Of a stretch of 34,140 bases of DNA, positions 23,153 through 32,091 are shown piece after piece. The notes below the pieces were generated by a model that saw nothing but the letters and a program-made list of their open reading frames with translations, was not told the DNA's origin and ran no database searches. How positions within the stretch are numbered: the stretch's first letter is position 1; each line of letters starts with the position of its first letter. This stretch comes from Anaerolineae bacterium (lineage in GTDB: Bacteria; Chloroflexota; Anaerolineae; Aggregatilineales; Phototrophicaceae). The position numbers and the translations under genes were made by a program. The stretch spans positions 1 to 34,140 of the forward strand of contig JAIOHM010000170.1 in NCBI GenBank assembly GCA_019912965.1, in the 5' to 3' direction.

Positions 23153-25939
23153 ATGACCGACAAACAACCATACGACCCCAAAACCGTTGAATCCAAATGG
23201 CAGGAACGGTGGGAAAAAGATGGGCTGTATCGCTCCAAAGTGGATTGGAACAAGCCCAAACATTATGCGCTGACTATGCTGCCGTATCCCAGCGGCGACC
23301 TGCACATGGGACACTGGTTCGCCATGACACCTTCGGACGCCCGCGCCCGTTACATGCGGATGAAGGGCTTTAACGTGTTGTTCCCGATGGGTTTTGATGC
23401 CTTCGGTCTGCCCGCCGAAAACGCCGCCATCCAGCGCAACATCCACCCGATGAAGTGGACGTATGCCAACATTGAACGGATGCGGACGCAAATGCGGAAT
23501 ATGGGCACCATGTTCGACTGGGAACGGCAAATGGTAAGCTGCGACCCGGATTACTATAAATGGACAGAATGGTTCTTCAAGCAGTTCTTCGAGAATGGGC
23601 TGGCTTATCGAGGCGAAGCGATGGTCAACTGGTCGCCCACACTGCAAACTGTGCTGGCAAATGAGCAGGTGATCGACGGCAAAGACGAACGCACCGGGCA
23701 GCCCGTCATCCAGAAGATGATGACGCAGTGGTTTTTCCGCTATACGCGCTATGCCGACGAAATGCTGGATTTTGACCAGATCGATTGGCCGGAACCCATT
23801 CGCATCATGCAAACCAACTGGATCGGCAGGAGCGAAGGCGCACGTGTCACCTTCAAAACCGAACACGGCGACTCGATTGAGATTTACACTACCCGCCCGG
23901 ATACGCTGTGGGGCGCGACCTTTATGGTGCTGGCACCGGAGCATCCTCTGGTCGATAAAATTACGACCGATGCTCAACGCCAAGCAATCATCGATTACAA
24001 AGCAGAGGCCGCGCGCGAAACCGAAATCGAACGCACAGCCGAGGGTCGCGAAAAAACAGGTGTATTCACAGGCGGCTATGCCATCAACCCGGTGAATAAC
24101 GAACGCATCCCGATCTGGATTGCCGACTACGTGATGATTACCTACGGCACGGGCGCAATTATGGCTGTACCTGCACATGACGAACGCGACTTCGCTTTCG
24201 CCCGCAAGTTTGGGCTGGAAATCCGTCCTGTGATTCAGCCGGAAGGCGTGACACTGGACGGCGCAACCATGCCCGAAGCCTGGGCACATGAAGGCGTGAT
24301 GGTCAACAGCGGGCCATTCGATGGAACGCCAGCCACACGCGAAAAAGGCCGTAAAAATCCGGCGATTAATGCGGTGATCGACTGGCTGGAAGCACGCGGC
24401 ATCGGCAAAGAATCCATCAACTACCGCCTGCGTGACTGGCTGATTTCACGCCAGCGTTACTGGGGCGCGCCAATTCCGATCATCCATAAGCAGGACGGAA
24501 CGATGGTGACGGTGCCAGATGCTGAGCTGCCGGTGACCCTGCCGGATAATGTGGATTTCCTGCCAACTGGGCAGAGTCCGCTGAAGTACACCGAGGCCTT
24601 CTACAATACGGTGGACAGCGACGGCAATCCCGCCATCCGCGAGACGGACACATTGGATACTTTTATGTGCTCCTCGTGGTATCAGTATCGCTATCTGAGT
24701 CCGCACTACGCCAACGGGGCGTTTGACCCGGAAGAAGCGGCGTACTGGCTGCCGGTTGATGTGTACACAGGCGGGTCGGAGCACGCGACGATGCATCTGC
24801 TGTATACCCGCTGGTTCACCAAAGCCATGCGCGATCTGGGCATGTTCGACGAAACCCTGAAAATTATGGAAGCCCACGGACGCGATACCGACGTGATGAA
24901 GCTGGGCGAACCGATGCTGAAACTGCGGAATCAGGGGCAGGTATTGGGCGAAGAACGCGAAGGCCACTTCATCAAGGCATCCGGGCATTGGGAAGTAACC
25001 AAGCTGTTCGCTGACCGGGTAGAAGTGATTAATCCAATTGATGCTCCGGTGAACTTTGATGGCGTGGTGGGCGAGATCGTCAAGCGCACCGAAAATCTGG
25101 TGACGGTGGACATCGGCGGCGAACTGCGGACGGTAGAAGTGCTGCCAGATGCCGAAGTGATTATCCCCGGTATGGCAGGCAAAGCACGGGTTGACCAACT
25201 GAAGCATCATCTGGAAATCCAGCGTATGTCCAAGAGCAAGGGCAACGTCATCAACCCCGACGAATGGGTATCGAAGCATGGTTCAGATACGGTGCGAGCA
25301 TACCTGATGTTCGGGTTCGACTGGCAGAAGGGCGGCCCGTGGGACAGCAAAGGCATTCAGGGTGTGATCCGCTGGGTGAACGATGTTTGGGACATTGTGA
25401 CCGGCTATACACCACCCGCACAGGGTAACGCCGAAGCCGAACGGGACATCGAACGCAAGGTTCATCAGGCAATCAAGCGGGTGACGGACGGGCTGGAGCA
25501 CTTCGGCTTTAATGGTTCTATCGCCGGATTGATGAAGTTCCGCAACGAACTGCGCGATGTCATGAAGGTTCGCAGTGTGGGCGCGGTGGCCTGGAAATCC
25601 GCCATCAAAAATATGCTGCTGTTGATGGCTCCGTTCACACCGCATATCGCGGAAGAACTGTGGGCACAGCAGGGACATCCTTACAGCATCCATAAGCAGG
25701 ATTGGCCGATCTATGACGCGGAAAAAGCGGCTGAGGACACGGTGACGCTGGTGGTGCAGATCAATGGCAAGGTGCGCGACCGTCTGGATGTTCCAGCGGG
25801 CATCAGCGAGGACGAGGCGAAGGCGCTGACGCTGGCACGCGAGACAGTACAGAAGGCGCTGGACGGCGGTGAACCGAAGAAGGTAATCTTTATTGCCTCC
25901 CGCAATGGGCAGGAACCGAAGATTAACGTGGTCGTGTAG
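23153..25939 (+). CDS. Leucyl-tRNA synthetase
   Basis: A 928-residue class I aminoacyl-tRNA synthetase that charges tRNA-Leu in the cytoplasm. The HIGH-type motif is PYPSGDLHMGHW (HMGH at 51-54) and the KMSKS motif is RMSKSKGN (691-698). The editing domain (about 220-420, with TTRPDTLWGATFMVLAPEHP and YGTGAIMAVPAHDERD) is intact. A bacterial leucine-specific insertion precedes KMSKS, and the anticodon-binding and C-terminal domains follow. ATG 23153 is preceded by GAGAGAG; the in-frame ATG at 23117 has no ribosome site and lies directly after a repeat. The long leader suggests regulation, though no known riboswitch was recognised. Confidence 0.97.
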   Translation: MTDKQPYDPKTVESKWQERWEKDGLYRSKVDWNKPKHYALTMLPYPSGDLHMGHWFAMTPSDARARYMRMKGFNVLFPMGFDAFGLPAENAAIQRNIHPMKWTYANIERMRTQMRNMGTMFDWERQMVSCDPDYYKWTEWFFKQFFENGLAYRGEAMVNWSPTLQTVLANEQVIDGKDERTGQPVIQKMMTQWFFRYTRYADEMLDFDQIDWPEPIRIMQTNWIGRSEGARVTFKTEHGDSIEIYTTRPDTLWGATFMVLAPEHPLVDKITTDAQRQAIIDYKAEAARETEIERTAEGREKTGVFTGGYAINPVNNERIPIWIADYVMITYGTGAIMAVPAHDERDFAFARKFGLEIRPVIQPEGVTLDGATMPEAWAHEGVMVNSGPFDGTPATREKGRKNPAINAVIDWLEARGIGKESINYRLRDWLISRQRYWGAPIPIIHKQDGTMVTVPDAELPVTLPDNVDFLPTGQSPLKYTEAFYNTVDSDGNPAIRETDTLDTFMCSSWYQYRYLSPHYANGAFDPEEAAYWLPVDVYTGGSEHATMHLLYTRWFTKAMRDLGMFDETLKIMEAHGRDTDVMKLGEPMLKLRNQGQVLGEEREGHFIKASGHWEVTKLFADRVEVINPIDAPVNFDGVVGEIVKRTENLVTVDIGGELRTVEVLPDAEVIIPGMAGKARVDQLKHHLEIQRMSKSKGNVINPDEWVSKHGSDTVRAYLMFGFDWQKGGPWDSKGIQGVIRWVNDVWDIVTGYTPPAQGNAEAERDIERKVHQAIKRVTDGLEHFGFNGSIAGLMKFRNELRDVMKVRSVGAVAWKSAIKNMLLLMAPFTPHIAEELWAQQGHPYSIHKQDWPIYDAEKAAEDTVTLVVQINGKVRDRLDVPAGISEDEAKALTLARETVQKALDGGEPKKVIFIASRNGQEPKINVVV

Positions 25940-25968
25940 CTGGTAACCGTTGGTTGATCATCTTTAGC

Positions 25969-25995
25969 AAAGGGCGGGGGAAACCTCGCTCTTTT
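25969..25995 (+). terminator. Terminator after leuS
   Basis: AAAGGGCGGGG (25969-25979) pairs with CCTCGCTCTTT (25984-25994), with two G-T pairs, around GAAA; a short T-run ends the stem. Confidence 0.65.
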
Positions 25996-26020
25996 CTGTT
26001 GTCGAATTCAGTAAGCAAAA

Positions 26021-26041
26021 ACTAAAAACCCATCACCCGTA
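26021..26041. repeat. Short heptamer array (ACYNNNN x3)
   Basis: ACTAAAA, ACCCATC and ACCCGTA follow each other without gaps, echoing the ACCNNNN array upstream of leuS. Confidence 0.45.
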
Positions 26042-26080
26042 AATCCGCCAAAAGTCTCATCATTAAATCACAAAAAGGGA

Positions 26081-26109
26081 TTTAAAATGTACGAGGGGTG
26101 TGCTATAGT
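26081..26109 (+). promoter_or_regulatory. Promoter of the GNAT acetyltransferase gene
   Basis: TTTAAA (26081-26086), a 17-bp spacer and TATAGT (26104-26109) with TGC before it as an extended -10. Confidence 0.5.
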
Positions 26110-26169
26110 GCGCGCCCTCAACTTTTTTAATGAGGATTAGCACCAACAGGAGGTGTTCGAGTAACAAGG

Positions 26170-26679
26170 ATGGAACAGACCGATATCGCATCTCAACAAA
26201 CGCTGATGGGTTATGAGGTATTGGTAATCCGCGAAGCAACGCTGAACGATCTGCCACTACTGATTGAACAGCGCCGCCATATGTATCAGGACATGGGCTA
26301 CCCGGATAACCCCCGCATGGAAGATATGGAACACACCTTCGGCTTATGGCTGCACGACCGACTGGAAGATGGACATTACCGCAACTGGATTGTGGAAACG
26401 CCAGAGGGTCAGGTGGCTGCCGGAGCGGGGTTGTGGCTGGCGGAATGGCCGCCACAGATGATGGATTTTTCGCCTTTTCGGGGCTATATCATGAATGTCT
26501 ACACCGAACCGGGCTTCCGCAAACGCGGTTTGGCACGGCAGTTGGTGCAGACCATCCTGAACTGGTGTTCAGAACACGGCATCCAAACCGTAAGCCTGCA
26601 CGCCAGCGCGGAAGGCCGCCCGGTGTATGAATCGCTGGGTTTCTGTTCAACGAACGAGATGCGCCTGTCGCTTCCGTAG
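26170..26679 (+). CDS. GNAT family N-acetyltransferase
   Basis: A 169-residue acetyl-CoA-dependent acyltransferase. The acetyl-CoA-binding motif A is VYTEPGFRKRGLARQLVQTIL (R-K-R-G-L-A loop). The N-terminal IREATLNDLPLLIEQRRHMYQDMG and C-terminal GRPVYESLGF are typical of the fold. The ATG at 26170 is 17 bp after a strong AGGAGG, longer than optimal; AAGG immediately before the ATG is too close. An ATG at 26206 is possible but has no site. A promoter precedes it and a terminator follows (26702). The substrate is not evident. Confidence 0.88.
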   Translation: MEQTDIASQQTLMGYEVLVIREATLNDLPLLIEQRRHMYQDMGYPDNPRMEDMEHTFGLWLHDRLEDGHYRNWIVETPEGQVAAGAGLWLAEWPPQMMDFSPFRGYIMNVYTEPGFRKRGLARQLVQTILNWCSEHGIQTVSLHASAEGRPVYESLGFCSTNEMRLSLP

Positions 26680-26701
26680 GATCAAAAACTGAGGTAAATT
26701 C

Positions 26702-26728
26702 ACAAGGGACTTCGTGTCCCTTGTTTTT
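26702..26728 (+). terminator. Rho-independent terminator after the GNAT gene
   Basis: ACAAGGGAC (26702-26710) and GTCCCTTGT (26716-26724) form a perfect 9-bp stem around TTCGT, followed by T4. Confidence 0.88.
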
Positions 26729-26746
26729 ATTTATGGAGGGTGTGCC

Positions 26747-27373
26747 ATGAGCCTGCAAACCGAGATTGTGAAGGTTGAGTCGAAGTTCGGGACAACAGCC
26801 TACAATAGCTGGATGCGTCAGGACTCCGACAACCTGCTGGTGATGCTTCCCGGTTGGGGATACACCTGTGAAAATCCGCTGTTGTTCTATCTGCGGAGCG
26901 CCGCATTGCAACAGGGTTTCGATGTCCTGAGTGTGCAGTATGGCTTTCAGACCAATCATGCTGAACTGACGCCCGAAACGATGACCTTTGTTCAAGAGGA
27001 TGTAAAAGCCGCAACCGATCCAGTGCTGGCACATGGTTATAAACAGGTGTGCATAGCAGGTAAATCGTTGGGAACACCGCTGGCGGTTGAACTGGGACAC
27101 AACATCAATAATGCGAATGTTTCCCTGCTTTTGCTCACGCCGATGGGCGGCGCAGTGATGGTTTCCGAGACGTTGCAAACACTGGCAGTCGTCGGTACAG
27201 CGGATGGACTGTACTCCGCCGAATGGGTCGAGTCATTTGCCAATCATCCCACTGTCTCCTGGCGTGTGTTCGAGGGACTAAATCACTCGCTGGGCGTGAA
27301 AGATGACTGGCGGGCATCGTTGGCGATACTGCCAGAAATTATCAGCGCGTGTGAAACATTTCTCATCAGTTGA
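26747..27373 (+). CDS. Small alpha/beta hydrolase
   Basis: A 208-residue protein with a hydrolase fold: LVMLPGWGYTCENPLLFYL resembles the oxyanion region, GKSLG holds nucleophile S107, and D153 (TADG) and H180 (NHS) are candidates for the rest of the triad. It resembles dienelactone hydrolase-like or KANL3/Tex30-like small hydrolases. ATG 26747 follows GGAGGGTG; an in-frame ATG at 26714 lies inside the terminator hairpin and was rejected. The gene ends by overlapping the convergent copper gene by 8 bp. Substrate unknown. Confidence 0.78.
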   Translation: MSLQTEIVKVESKFGTTAYNSWMRQDSDNLLVMLPGWGYTCENPLLFYLRSAALQQGFDVLSVQYGFQTNHAELTPETMTFVQEDVKAATDPVLAHGYKQVCIAGKSLGTPLAVELGHNINNANVSLLLLTPMGGAVMVSETLQTLAVVGTADGLYSAEWVESFANHPTVSWRVFEGLNHSLGVKDDWRASLAILPEIISACETFLIS

Positions 27374-30128
27374 GCGTGATCGGCGTCAGAGTCCAGTTTT
27401 TGCCATCGGTGGTTGACCATAAACGCGCGCCGCGTGCATCCAATGTCCACAGGGTGCGCGGGTACTGGAAGGCCAACCCGGTCAGATAGGCATTTTCCGA
27501 ATCGGGCAGCGGAATAGCCGTCCATTGGCTTCCGGCCAGCACATATAAATTGCCACCTGCTACCGCGAACATGCGCTCATCAAAAGCGCGGAAAATGGCA
27601 TTGGCATCATCGCCGGGTAAGGGAAGCAAATCACTCCACGTTTGCCCAACATAATTCCAGATCAGCATCCCATCTGCGGTCGTCGCCAGCAGGTTGCCAT
27701 CCGTATTGACCCAGATTTTTTGCACCGAACTATTTAACTCAATCGGCTGCCAGCTTAAGCCGAGGTCAGGCGTCAGGTAGAGTTTGTCACCATTTTCAAT
27801 GACGTGGTTATGATTACCGAGCATCACCAGCTCAGTCGCAGGTTGGTCAGTAATCGGGATAGGCAGCACACGCACACGGGCTAACTCTGCACCGCCCGCT
27901 GGAATGCGCGTGACCGCACCCATACCCAGCGCGAACAGATAGCCGTGCATCATATCCAGCCGGGTAACAGGTTCGATGCTGATCTGCACCCATTCGTCAT
28001 TTTTGTAGGCGTAAACGCCTAAATCTGTCGCCACCCAAATGGTTTTCTGATTATCGATGTAGGCATCGCTGACTTTCGCTTCCAGCGCTAATCGTGTCCA
28101 GATGTTATTCTCGTTGGGGACATAGAGCGCACCATCGCCGGTAATCAGATAGGGAAGCGCAGACTCCGATGGTGCAACCAGTTTGCTCGCCATATTTCCT
28201 TGCGGTTGGAAAGCTGCCGAGGTTGTGTGGGTCATTTCTGTGCCCTGTGTGGCACTTACCAGCAGTACACCACCGAGCAGCACCAAGCCCACACCCAAAA
28301 TCACCGAAGCCCGCAATAAATGTTTCTGATTTTCGCTGACGAAAAATCCGCCCACAGCCAGCGCCATTAATCCGGCTGCCAGCATCACCAGTGTGCGGTT
28401 GGGCAGGGGTGCATCTGGAGGGGGAATCGGCACAATCAGCGGCGGTTCGGGTATCGGCTGCACATCTGGCTTGAAATCGGCCAGCGCATCAAATTTATCC
28501 GGACGTTGAACGGTGGTACGAATGCGCCATTCTCCCGGCACACTCAGATTTGCCGCCGTGATGGTGTAGACTCCGCCGCCCTGCGTTTCAGGCCGGAGTT
28601 CACTTTCACCCAAATTCTGAGTCTGGCTCTCGAAGCGCATCCGAATCAGGGTCGCATCTTCCACAGGTTGACCTGCTGCGTCAGTCAGCTTCAGGCTGAA
28701 AGTATTCTCGCCAATCCAGCCGGGATTAATGGTTAGTTCCAGCGTCAGGTCGTCATCCACCAGCGTTTCAATGATCGGCTGCGGCTGTGGTGGCGGTGGA
28801 TTAGCGGCTCGCTGCGCCAGTGTTGCCCGCGCGGGAGCTGTCGAGGTCATCATGCCCACCGTCAGCAGCACACCCGCTGTCAGCGCGATTTCCACGCCAA
28901 TCAAGCGGCGTAAGCGTGTCCCCCATATTTCGCCGCCGGAAGCCAATCCACGATAGGTATAAACCATATTCACAAAAGCGATGCCGATGATGGGGATAAT
29001 CAGGATGATTTTGAGCAGAAGTGCCTGCCCGTAACCCGTCGTCCACAAGCCTTCTACCACACCGACTTGCAGCCATGTGGAGTACAATCCGGTGATAAAC
29101 AGTGCAACGACTGATACACGGGCAAAATTGGTGAAGTGGGCAACTAACTTGTTCAACGTTGGCGCGGCAGGCTGAAAGTGTTTGCGTACCGGGCCGATGA
29201 CGCTGATAAACTGCACCAACCCGCCAACCCACAACGTCATTGCCAGCAGATGCAGCCAATCCGCACTGACCGCCGCTAACTGGTCATGGGCGGCGTTGGC
29301 ATGGCTGAACAGACTGTTGATCGCCAGAATTGCCCCGCCGATCATCAAGGCAATCCACCGAAACCAATGGTCACTCACTGCAAACCATAGCGCCCCAGCT
29401 AAACCAACCCACAACGCCATCCGCGCCAGCCACAATTGACCAAAGCGCGTATTGACCACCAGACTGTTGAGTGAATCGCCATCGATACCCTGCAACAACG
29501 GATTTCCGGTCGCTAACGAAAGCTGCATGAACAGCAAGAACGCACCCGTTATGCCAACCGTCAGCCAACCAATCCAGATCAATAAACCAATACGCCGTTC
29601 AACCGCTTTATTGCCTTCTGGCACAGATGGAGTCCATACAAACATCCAGAAACTGATGCCGCCCACTGTCAGCGCCAGACTCATCAGATTTGCCCAGCGA
29701 ATCAGCGTTCCATCCACCGGAATTGTGGCCTCTGCCTGTGTGGCTGCCCCGAAACCGCCTGCAACTTCGCCAACAATAATGGGATAACTGCCCTGCGTTG
29801 GGTGTCCATCAGCGGTGGAAAGCGCCCGCCATGCGACCGTGTAGAGTCCGTCCGGCAAATTACCGGGAACGAGGATCATTTGGGTGCGATCAGTCAGGTC
29901 TACCTGGCTGGGTAATGTCTCAAGAATATTGCCATCGCGGTCACGCAGAATGATACGGCTGAAATCCGGCTCCAGCGGTTCGGTAAACCACAAACGGATT
30001 TCTGCCGGAGCAGCATCCAATATCGCGTTGGGCGGCGGCTCGGCCTGCACCAGATTAGCATGTGCCAGCACCCTGCCAGACACCACCATCGCCAACATGA
30101 GGAAAACAAACAACCCGCGCCGTACCAT
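27366..30128 (-). CDS. CopC-CopD copper protein fused to YtkA-like and beta-propeller-like domains
   Basis: A 920-residue membrane protein. After a signal peptide (residues 1-22) the CopC domain starts with His (H23, HANLVQAEP) and has D107-G-H109 (ADGHP), matching the Cu(II) His-brace of CopC (His1, Asp, His). A CopD domain with about eight membrane helices follows (about 145-425; contains SHANAAHDQLAAVSADWLHLLAMTLWVGG). Then come a Pro-rich linker, a YtkA/FixH-like beta domain (about 450-555), two helices (about 585-635) and about 280 residues with WVATDLGVY, LYLTPDLGLSWQPI and LWSTTDGKNWT repeats typical of beta-propellers. The start follows AAGCAGGTGATAC. It is the last gene of the metal cluster. 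Copper import or supply to a periplasmic enzyme is likely. Confidence 0.85.
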   Translation of the reverse strand: MVRRGLFVFLMLAMVVSGRVLAHANLVQAEPPPNAILDAAPAEIRLWFTEPLEPDFSRIILRDRDGNILETLPSQVDLTDRTQMILVPGNLPDGLYTVAWRALSTADGHPTQGSYPIIVGEVAGGFGAATQAEATIPVDGTLIRWANLMSLALTVGGISFWMFVWTPSVPEGNKAVERRIGLLIWIGWLTVGITGAFLLFMQLSLATGNPLLQGIDGDSLNSLVVNTRFGQLWLARMALWVGLAGALWFAVSDHWFRWIALMIGGAILAINSLFSHANAAHDQLAAVSADWLHLLAMTLWVGGLVQFISVIGPVRKHFQPAAPTLNKLVAHFTNFARVSVVALFITGLYSTWLQVGVVEGLWTTGYGQALLLKIILIIPIIGIAFVNMVYTYRGLASGGEIWGTRLRRLIGVEIALTAGVLLTVGMMTSTAPARATLAQRAANPPPPQPQPIIETLVDDDLTLELTINPGWIGENTFSLKLTDAAGQPVEDATLIRMRFESQTQNLGESELRPETQGGGVYTITAANLSVPGEWRIRTTVQRPDKFDALADFKPDVQPIPEPPLIVPIPPPDAPLPNRTLVMLAAGLMALAVGGFFVSENQKHLLRASVILGVGLVLLGGVLLVSATQGTEMTHTTSAAFQPQGNMASKLVAPSESALPYLITGDGALYVPNENNIWTRLALEAKVSDAYIDNQKTIWVATDLGVYAYKNDEWVQISIEPVTRLDMMHGYLFALGMGAVTRIPAGGAELARVRVLPIPITDQPATELVMLGNHNHVIENGDKLYLTPDLGLSWQPIELNSSVQKIWVNTDGNLLATTADGMLIWNYVGQTWSDLLPLPGDDANAIFRAFDERMFAVAGGNLYVLAGSQWTAIPLPDSENAYLTGLAFQYPRTLWTLDARGARLWSTTDGKNWTLTPITLN

Positions 30129-30155
30129 GTATCACCTGCTTGCTGAGAAACGAGA

Positions 30156-30175
30156 GGGCGGTTCATCAACCGCCC
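30156..30175. other. Intercistronic hairpin in the metal cluster
   Basis: GGGCGGTT (30156-30163) and AACCGCCC (30168-30175) form an 8-bp perfect stem with a 4-nt loop between the His-rich gene and the CopCD gene. No T-run follows on the minus strand, so mRNA stabilization or processing is more likely than termination. The stem sequence equals that of the 13040 terminator. Confidence 0.5.
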
Positions 30176-30233
30176 ACCCTGAAACTATATCTATTGATTG
30201 TATCGCGTCTGCCAGTGGGCTAAAACGAACACA

Positions 30234-30761
30234 TTAGGGGAACTGAATATCCTCAACCGGTTCGACGGAGCTAAATTCACCCTCAGTCGAGGAGAAGGTT
30301 TCGTCAATTTCGGTATCGCCAATCGTGCCGAAAATGCGGAAGCTGTAATCCCCCGGCTGCGTCGGAATCAGGTCAGCGGTGTAATTGCCGGGTTCACCAA
30401 ATACGGCACGCAAGCGCAGCAGTTTGGTTTGACCGCCATAGCTGACTTCGATTTGCAGGGTATCTTCCAATCCAGTTAGTGCCGCGCTGTCTTCTTCGTG
30501 ATGGTCGCCGCTTGCATCGCTGTGTTCGGCTTCGGGTGTGCCTTCGGGTTCATGTCCTTCTTCATGTTCCTCGCCGCCATGCATCGTCACCGTGAATTCC
30601 GGCCCATTGAACAATCCGGTGTAGGCAGGTTCGACGCGCCAGCCGAACACGATCTGATATTCCCCAACTTCGCGGCCTTCATGCGCCAGCGTTGGAATCG
30701 CCAATGCAACAACCGCCAGAACCAGAACAGCCAGCAGTGAAACCAAACGGACACGCTTCAT
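30234..30761 (-). CDS. Secreted His/Glu-rich metal-binding-type protein
   Basis: A 175-residue protein with a Sec signal peptide (LVSLLAVLVLAVVALAIPTLA, mature end HEGREVGEYQ). A His/Glu-rich segment (about residues 61-93: HGGEEHEEGHEPEG, EHSDASGDHHEED) interrupts a small beta-sandwich (FGWRVEPAYTGLFNGPEFTV; GNYTADLIPTQPGDYSFRIFG) similar in style to YtkA/CopC-like domains. I know no named family. AAGGAG precedes the ATG. Its place between a ZIP transporter and CopCD suggests zinc or copper binding outside the membrane. The mature N-terminus would be His, which could form a copper brace, but no partner Asp-x-His is obvious. Confidence 0.72.
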   Translation of the reverse strand: MKRVRLVSLLAVLVLAVVALAIPTLAHEGREVGEYQIVFGWRVEPAYTGLFNGPEFTVTMHGGEEHEEGHEPEGTPEAEHSDASGDHHEEDSAALTGLEDTLQIEVSYGGQTKLLRLRAVFGEPGNYTADLIPTQPGDYSFRIFGTIGDTEIDETFSSTEGEFSSVEPVEDIQFP

Positions 30762-30786
30762 TTTTGTGATGCTCCTTGTTATTTTT

Positions 30787-30811
30787 TGTGATATTTGCTC
30801 AATTTATCACA
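30787..30811. promoter_or_regulatory. Inverted repeat upstream of the His-rich gene
   Basis: TGTGATA (30787-30793) and TATCACA (30805-30811) are perfect arms 11 bp apart, starting 26 bp before the ATG. A metal- or effector-dependent regulator site is possible. The half-site gap is too long for CRP. Confidence 0.4.
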
Positions 30812-30817
30812 GTTTAT

Positions 30818-30857
30818 CCCATCCAATTTTACGTCGCCAGTTGCTTTATTGGATGGG
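30818..30857. other. 10-bp inverted repeat after the ZIP gene
   Basis: CCCATCCAAT (30818-30827) and ATTGGATGGG (30848-30857) are perfect arms with a 20-nt loop. There is no T-run on the minus strand. It may separate expression of the ZIP and His-rich genes. Confidence 0.5.
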
Positions 30858-30885
30858 CTAAAACATGAGGATTTGGTGAGTGTGT

Positions 30886-32091
30886 TTAGAATTTCACCAA
30901 AAAAGCAGTGAAGTACATGATGGCGATGCCTGCCGCTGCGCCCGCCAGAGTCGTCCAGTTGATAAACGATTGGTTCAGCCGTGTATAGTCCCGTGCGACC
31001 AGCTTGCCAACTTCCCACACCACCTGAAGGATTGCGCCGACACCAATTGCCAGGAAGATAGTCGCCAATACGGGGTCGAAAGCGAAACTGCCTAGCCATG
31101 TACCGAGGATGGCTGGGCCACCCGCCAGCAAAATCAGCAGGGCGAAATGTTTGAGTCCGGGGTTTTGGCGCACAACTGGCGCGGCAATGCCTACACCCTC
31201 AGTGATGTTGTGCAGGGTGAAACCGAGAATCAGGAATGTGCCTAACGCCGCTTCGCCAGAGGCAAAGGCTGCCCCAATCGCCAGCCCTTCGCCCAGATTG
31301 TGTAAACCGATGCCCAAAGCAATCTGATAAGCTACACGCAGCGGTGGGGTTTCCGCTTTCCGGTCAAGGCGTCCTACTGCCAGCAAGATACCAAGCGTTC
31401 CCAGCGCGATGAAAATCACCAGCGGTACGGCCTGAATAAACGCAGGCAGTTCACCGCCAAATTCATTTGCATCCAGCCATGTTCCCACCGCCAGATAAAT
31501 CAGCAGTCCGATAGTCAGCGACAGGATGAAATTCATGGCACGACTGCCAAGCCGCCGCATAAACGGATACCACAACATCCCCAGAAAAACGGGGACAATC
31601 CCTACATATAAACCGACCAGTCCAAACTGCACAAACAGATTGCCCGTTGGCTGTGGGGTTTGAACGGCAGCAGCGATTTCGCCCTCGAATGTGACGCCTG
31701 TCGAGCTGATGAGTACTATATGATGGGTTTCTTCTTCAACCCAGGGATAGGGAATGCTATATACCGCGCGACCTAAACGCGGGATGGTGGTAGAAGGCTC
31801 AACTGTGAAACCAAAGTAGGCGTCGTCTACCAACACCTGCGGAATGGTGATTTCCTGTGGACTGCCATTGATTACTTCGACCCGAATGAGTCCCGGTTCT
31901 GGCAGCGTAATCTGCTGAATGGTCAGCACTTCGACAGGTGGGCCAGCCAGTTCCGTCAGACCGCCGCCCGTCACCACCAGATAGGTGAGCGTAACACCCA
32001 ACAGAATCAGCGGCACAAGCGCCAGCAGCCACGTCATTCCACCCCAATTGCGATTATCGGCCACATTTTGTGTAGTCGTATTTGCGTTCAT
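30886..32091 (-). CDS. ZIP family metal transporter with N-terminal extracytoplasmic domain
   Basis: A 401-residue membrane protein. One membrane helix (about 20-41) is followed by about 100 residues of beta-rich extracytoplasmic domain (EVLTIQQITLPEPGLIRVEVING; DDAYFGFTVEPST), then the ZIP core. The two metal-site helices are HNLGEG (264-269) and HNITEG (294-299). Classical bacterial ZIPs have about 260 residues and lack such an N-terminal domain. The family moves zinc, iron or manganese into the cytoplasm. ATG 32091 follows GGAGGGCAG and overlaps the stop of the multicopper oxidase gene (ATGA), so the two are translationally coupled. The preferred metal is unknown. Confidence 0.9.
   Translation of the reverse strand: MNANTTTQNVADNRNWGGMTWLLALVPLILLGVTLTYLVVTGGGLTELAGPPVEVLTIQQITLPEPGLIRVEVINGSPQEITIPQVLVDDAYFGFTVEPSTTIPRLGRAVYSIPYPWVEEETHHIVLISSTGVTFEGEIAAAVQTPQPTGNLFVQFGLVGLYVGIVPVFLGMLWYPFMRRLGSRAMNFILSLTIGLLIYLAVGTWLDANEFGGELPAFIQAVPLVIFIALGTLGILLAVGRLDRKAETPPLRVAYQIALGIGLHNLGEGLAIGAAFASGEAALGTFLILGFTLHNITEGVGIAAPVVRQNPGLKHFALLILLAGGPAILGTWLGSFAFDPVLATIFLAIGVGAILQVVWEVGKLVARDYTRLNQSFINWTTLAGAAAGIAIMYFTAFLVKF

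Noticed and set aside
23099..24289. Long open frame (396 codons) on the minus strand opposite leuS
   Set aside because: It lies antisense to a certain leuS coding region; its Cys/His-rich composition is that of a reversed coding frame and it shows no family motif.
26087..26140. 17-codon frame before the GNAT gene
   Set aside because: It contains the predicted -10 element, so it would not be transcribed from that promoter.
30787..30811. CRP-type binding site
   Set aside because: The TGTGA and TCACA half-sites are 15 bp apart, not the six expected for CRP.
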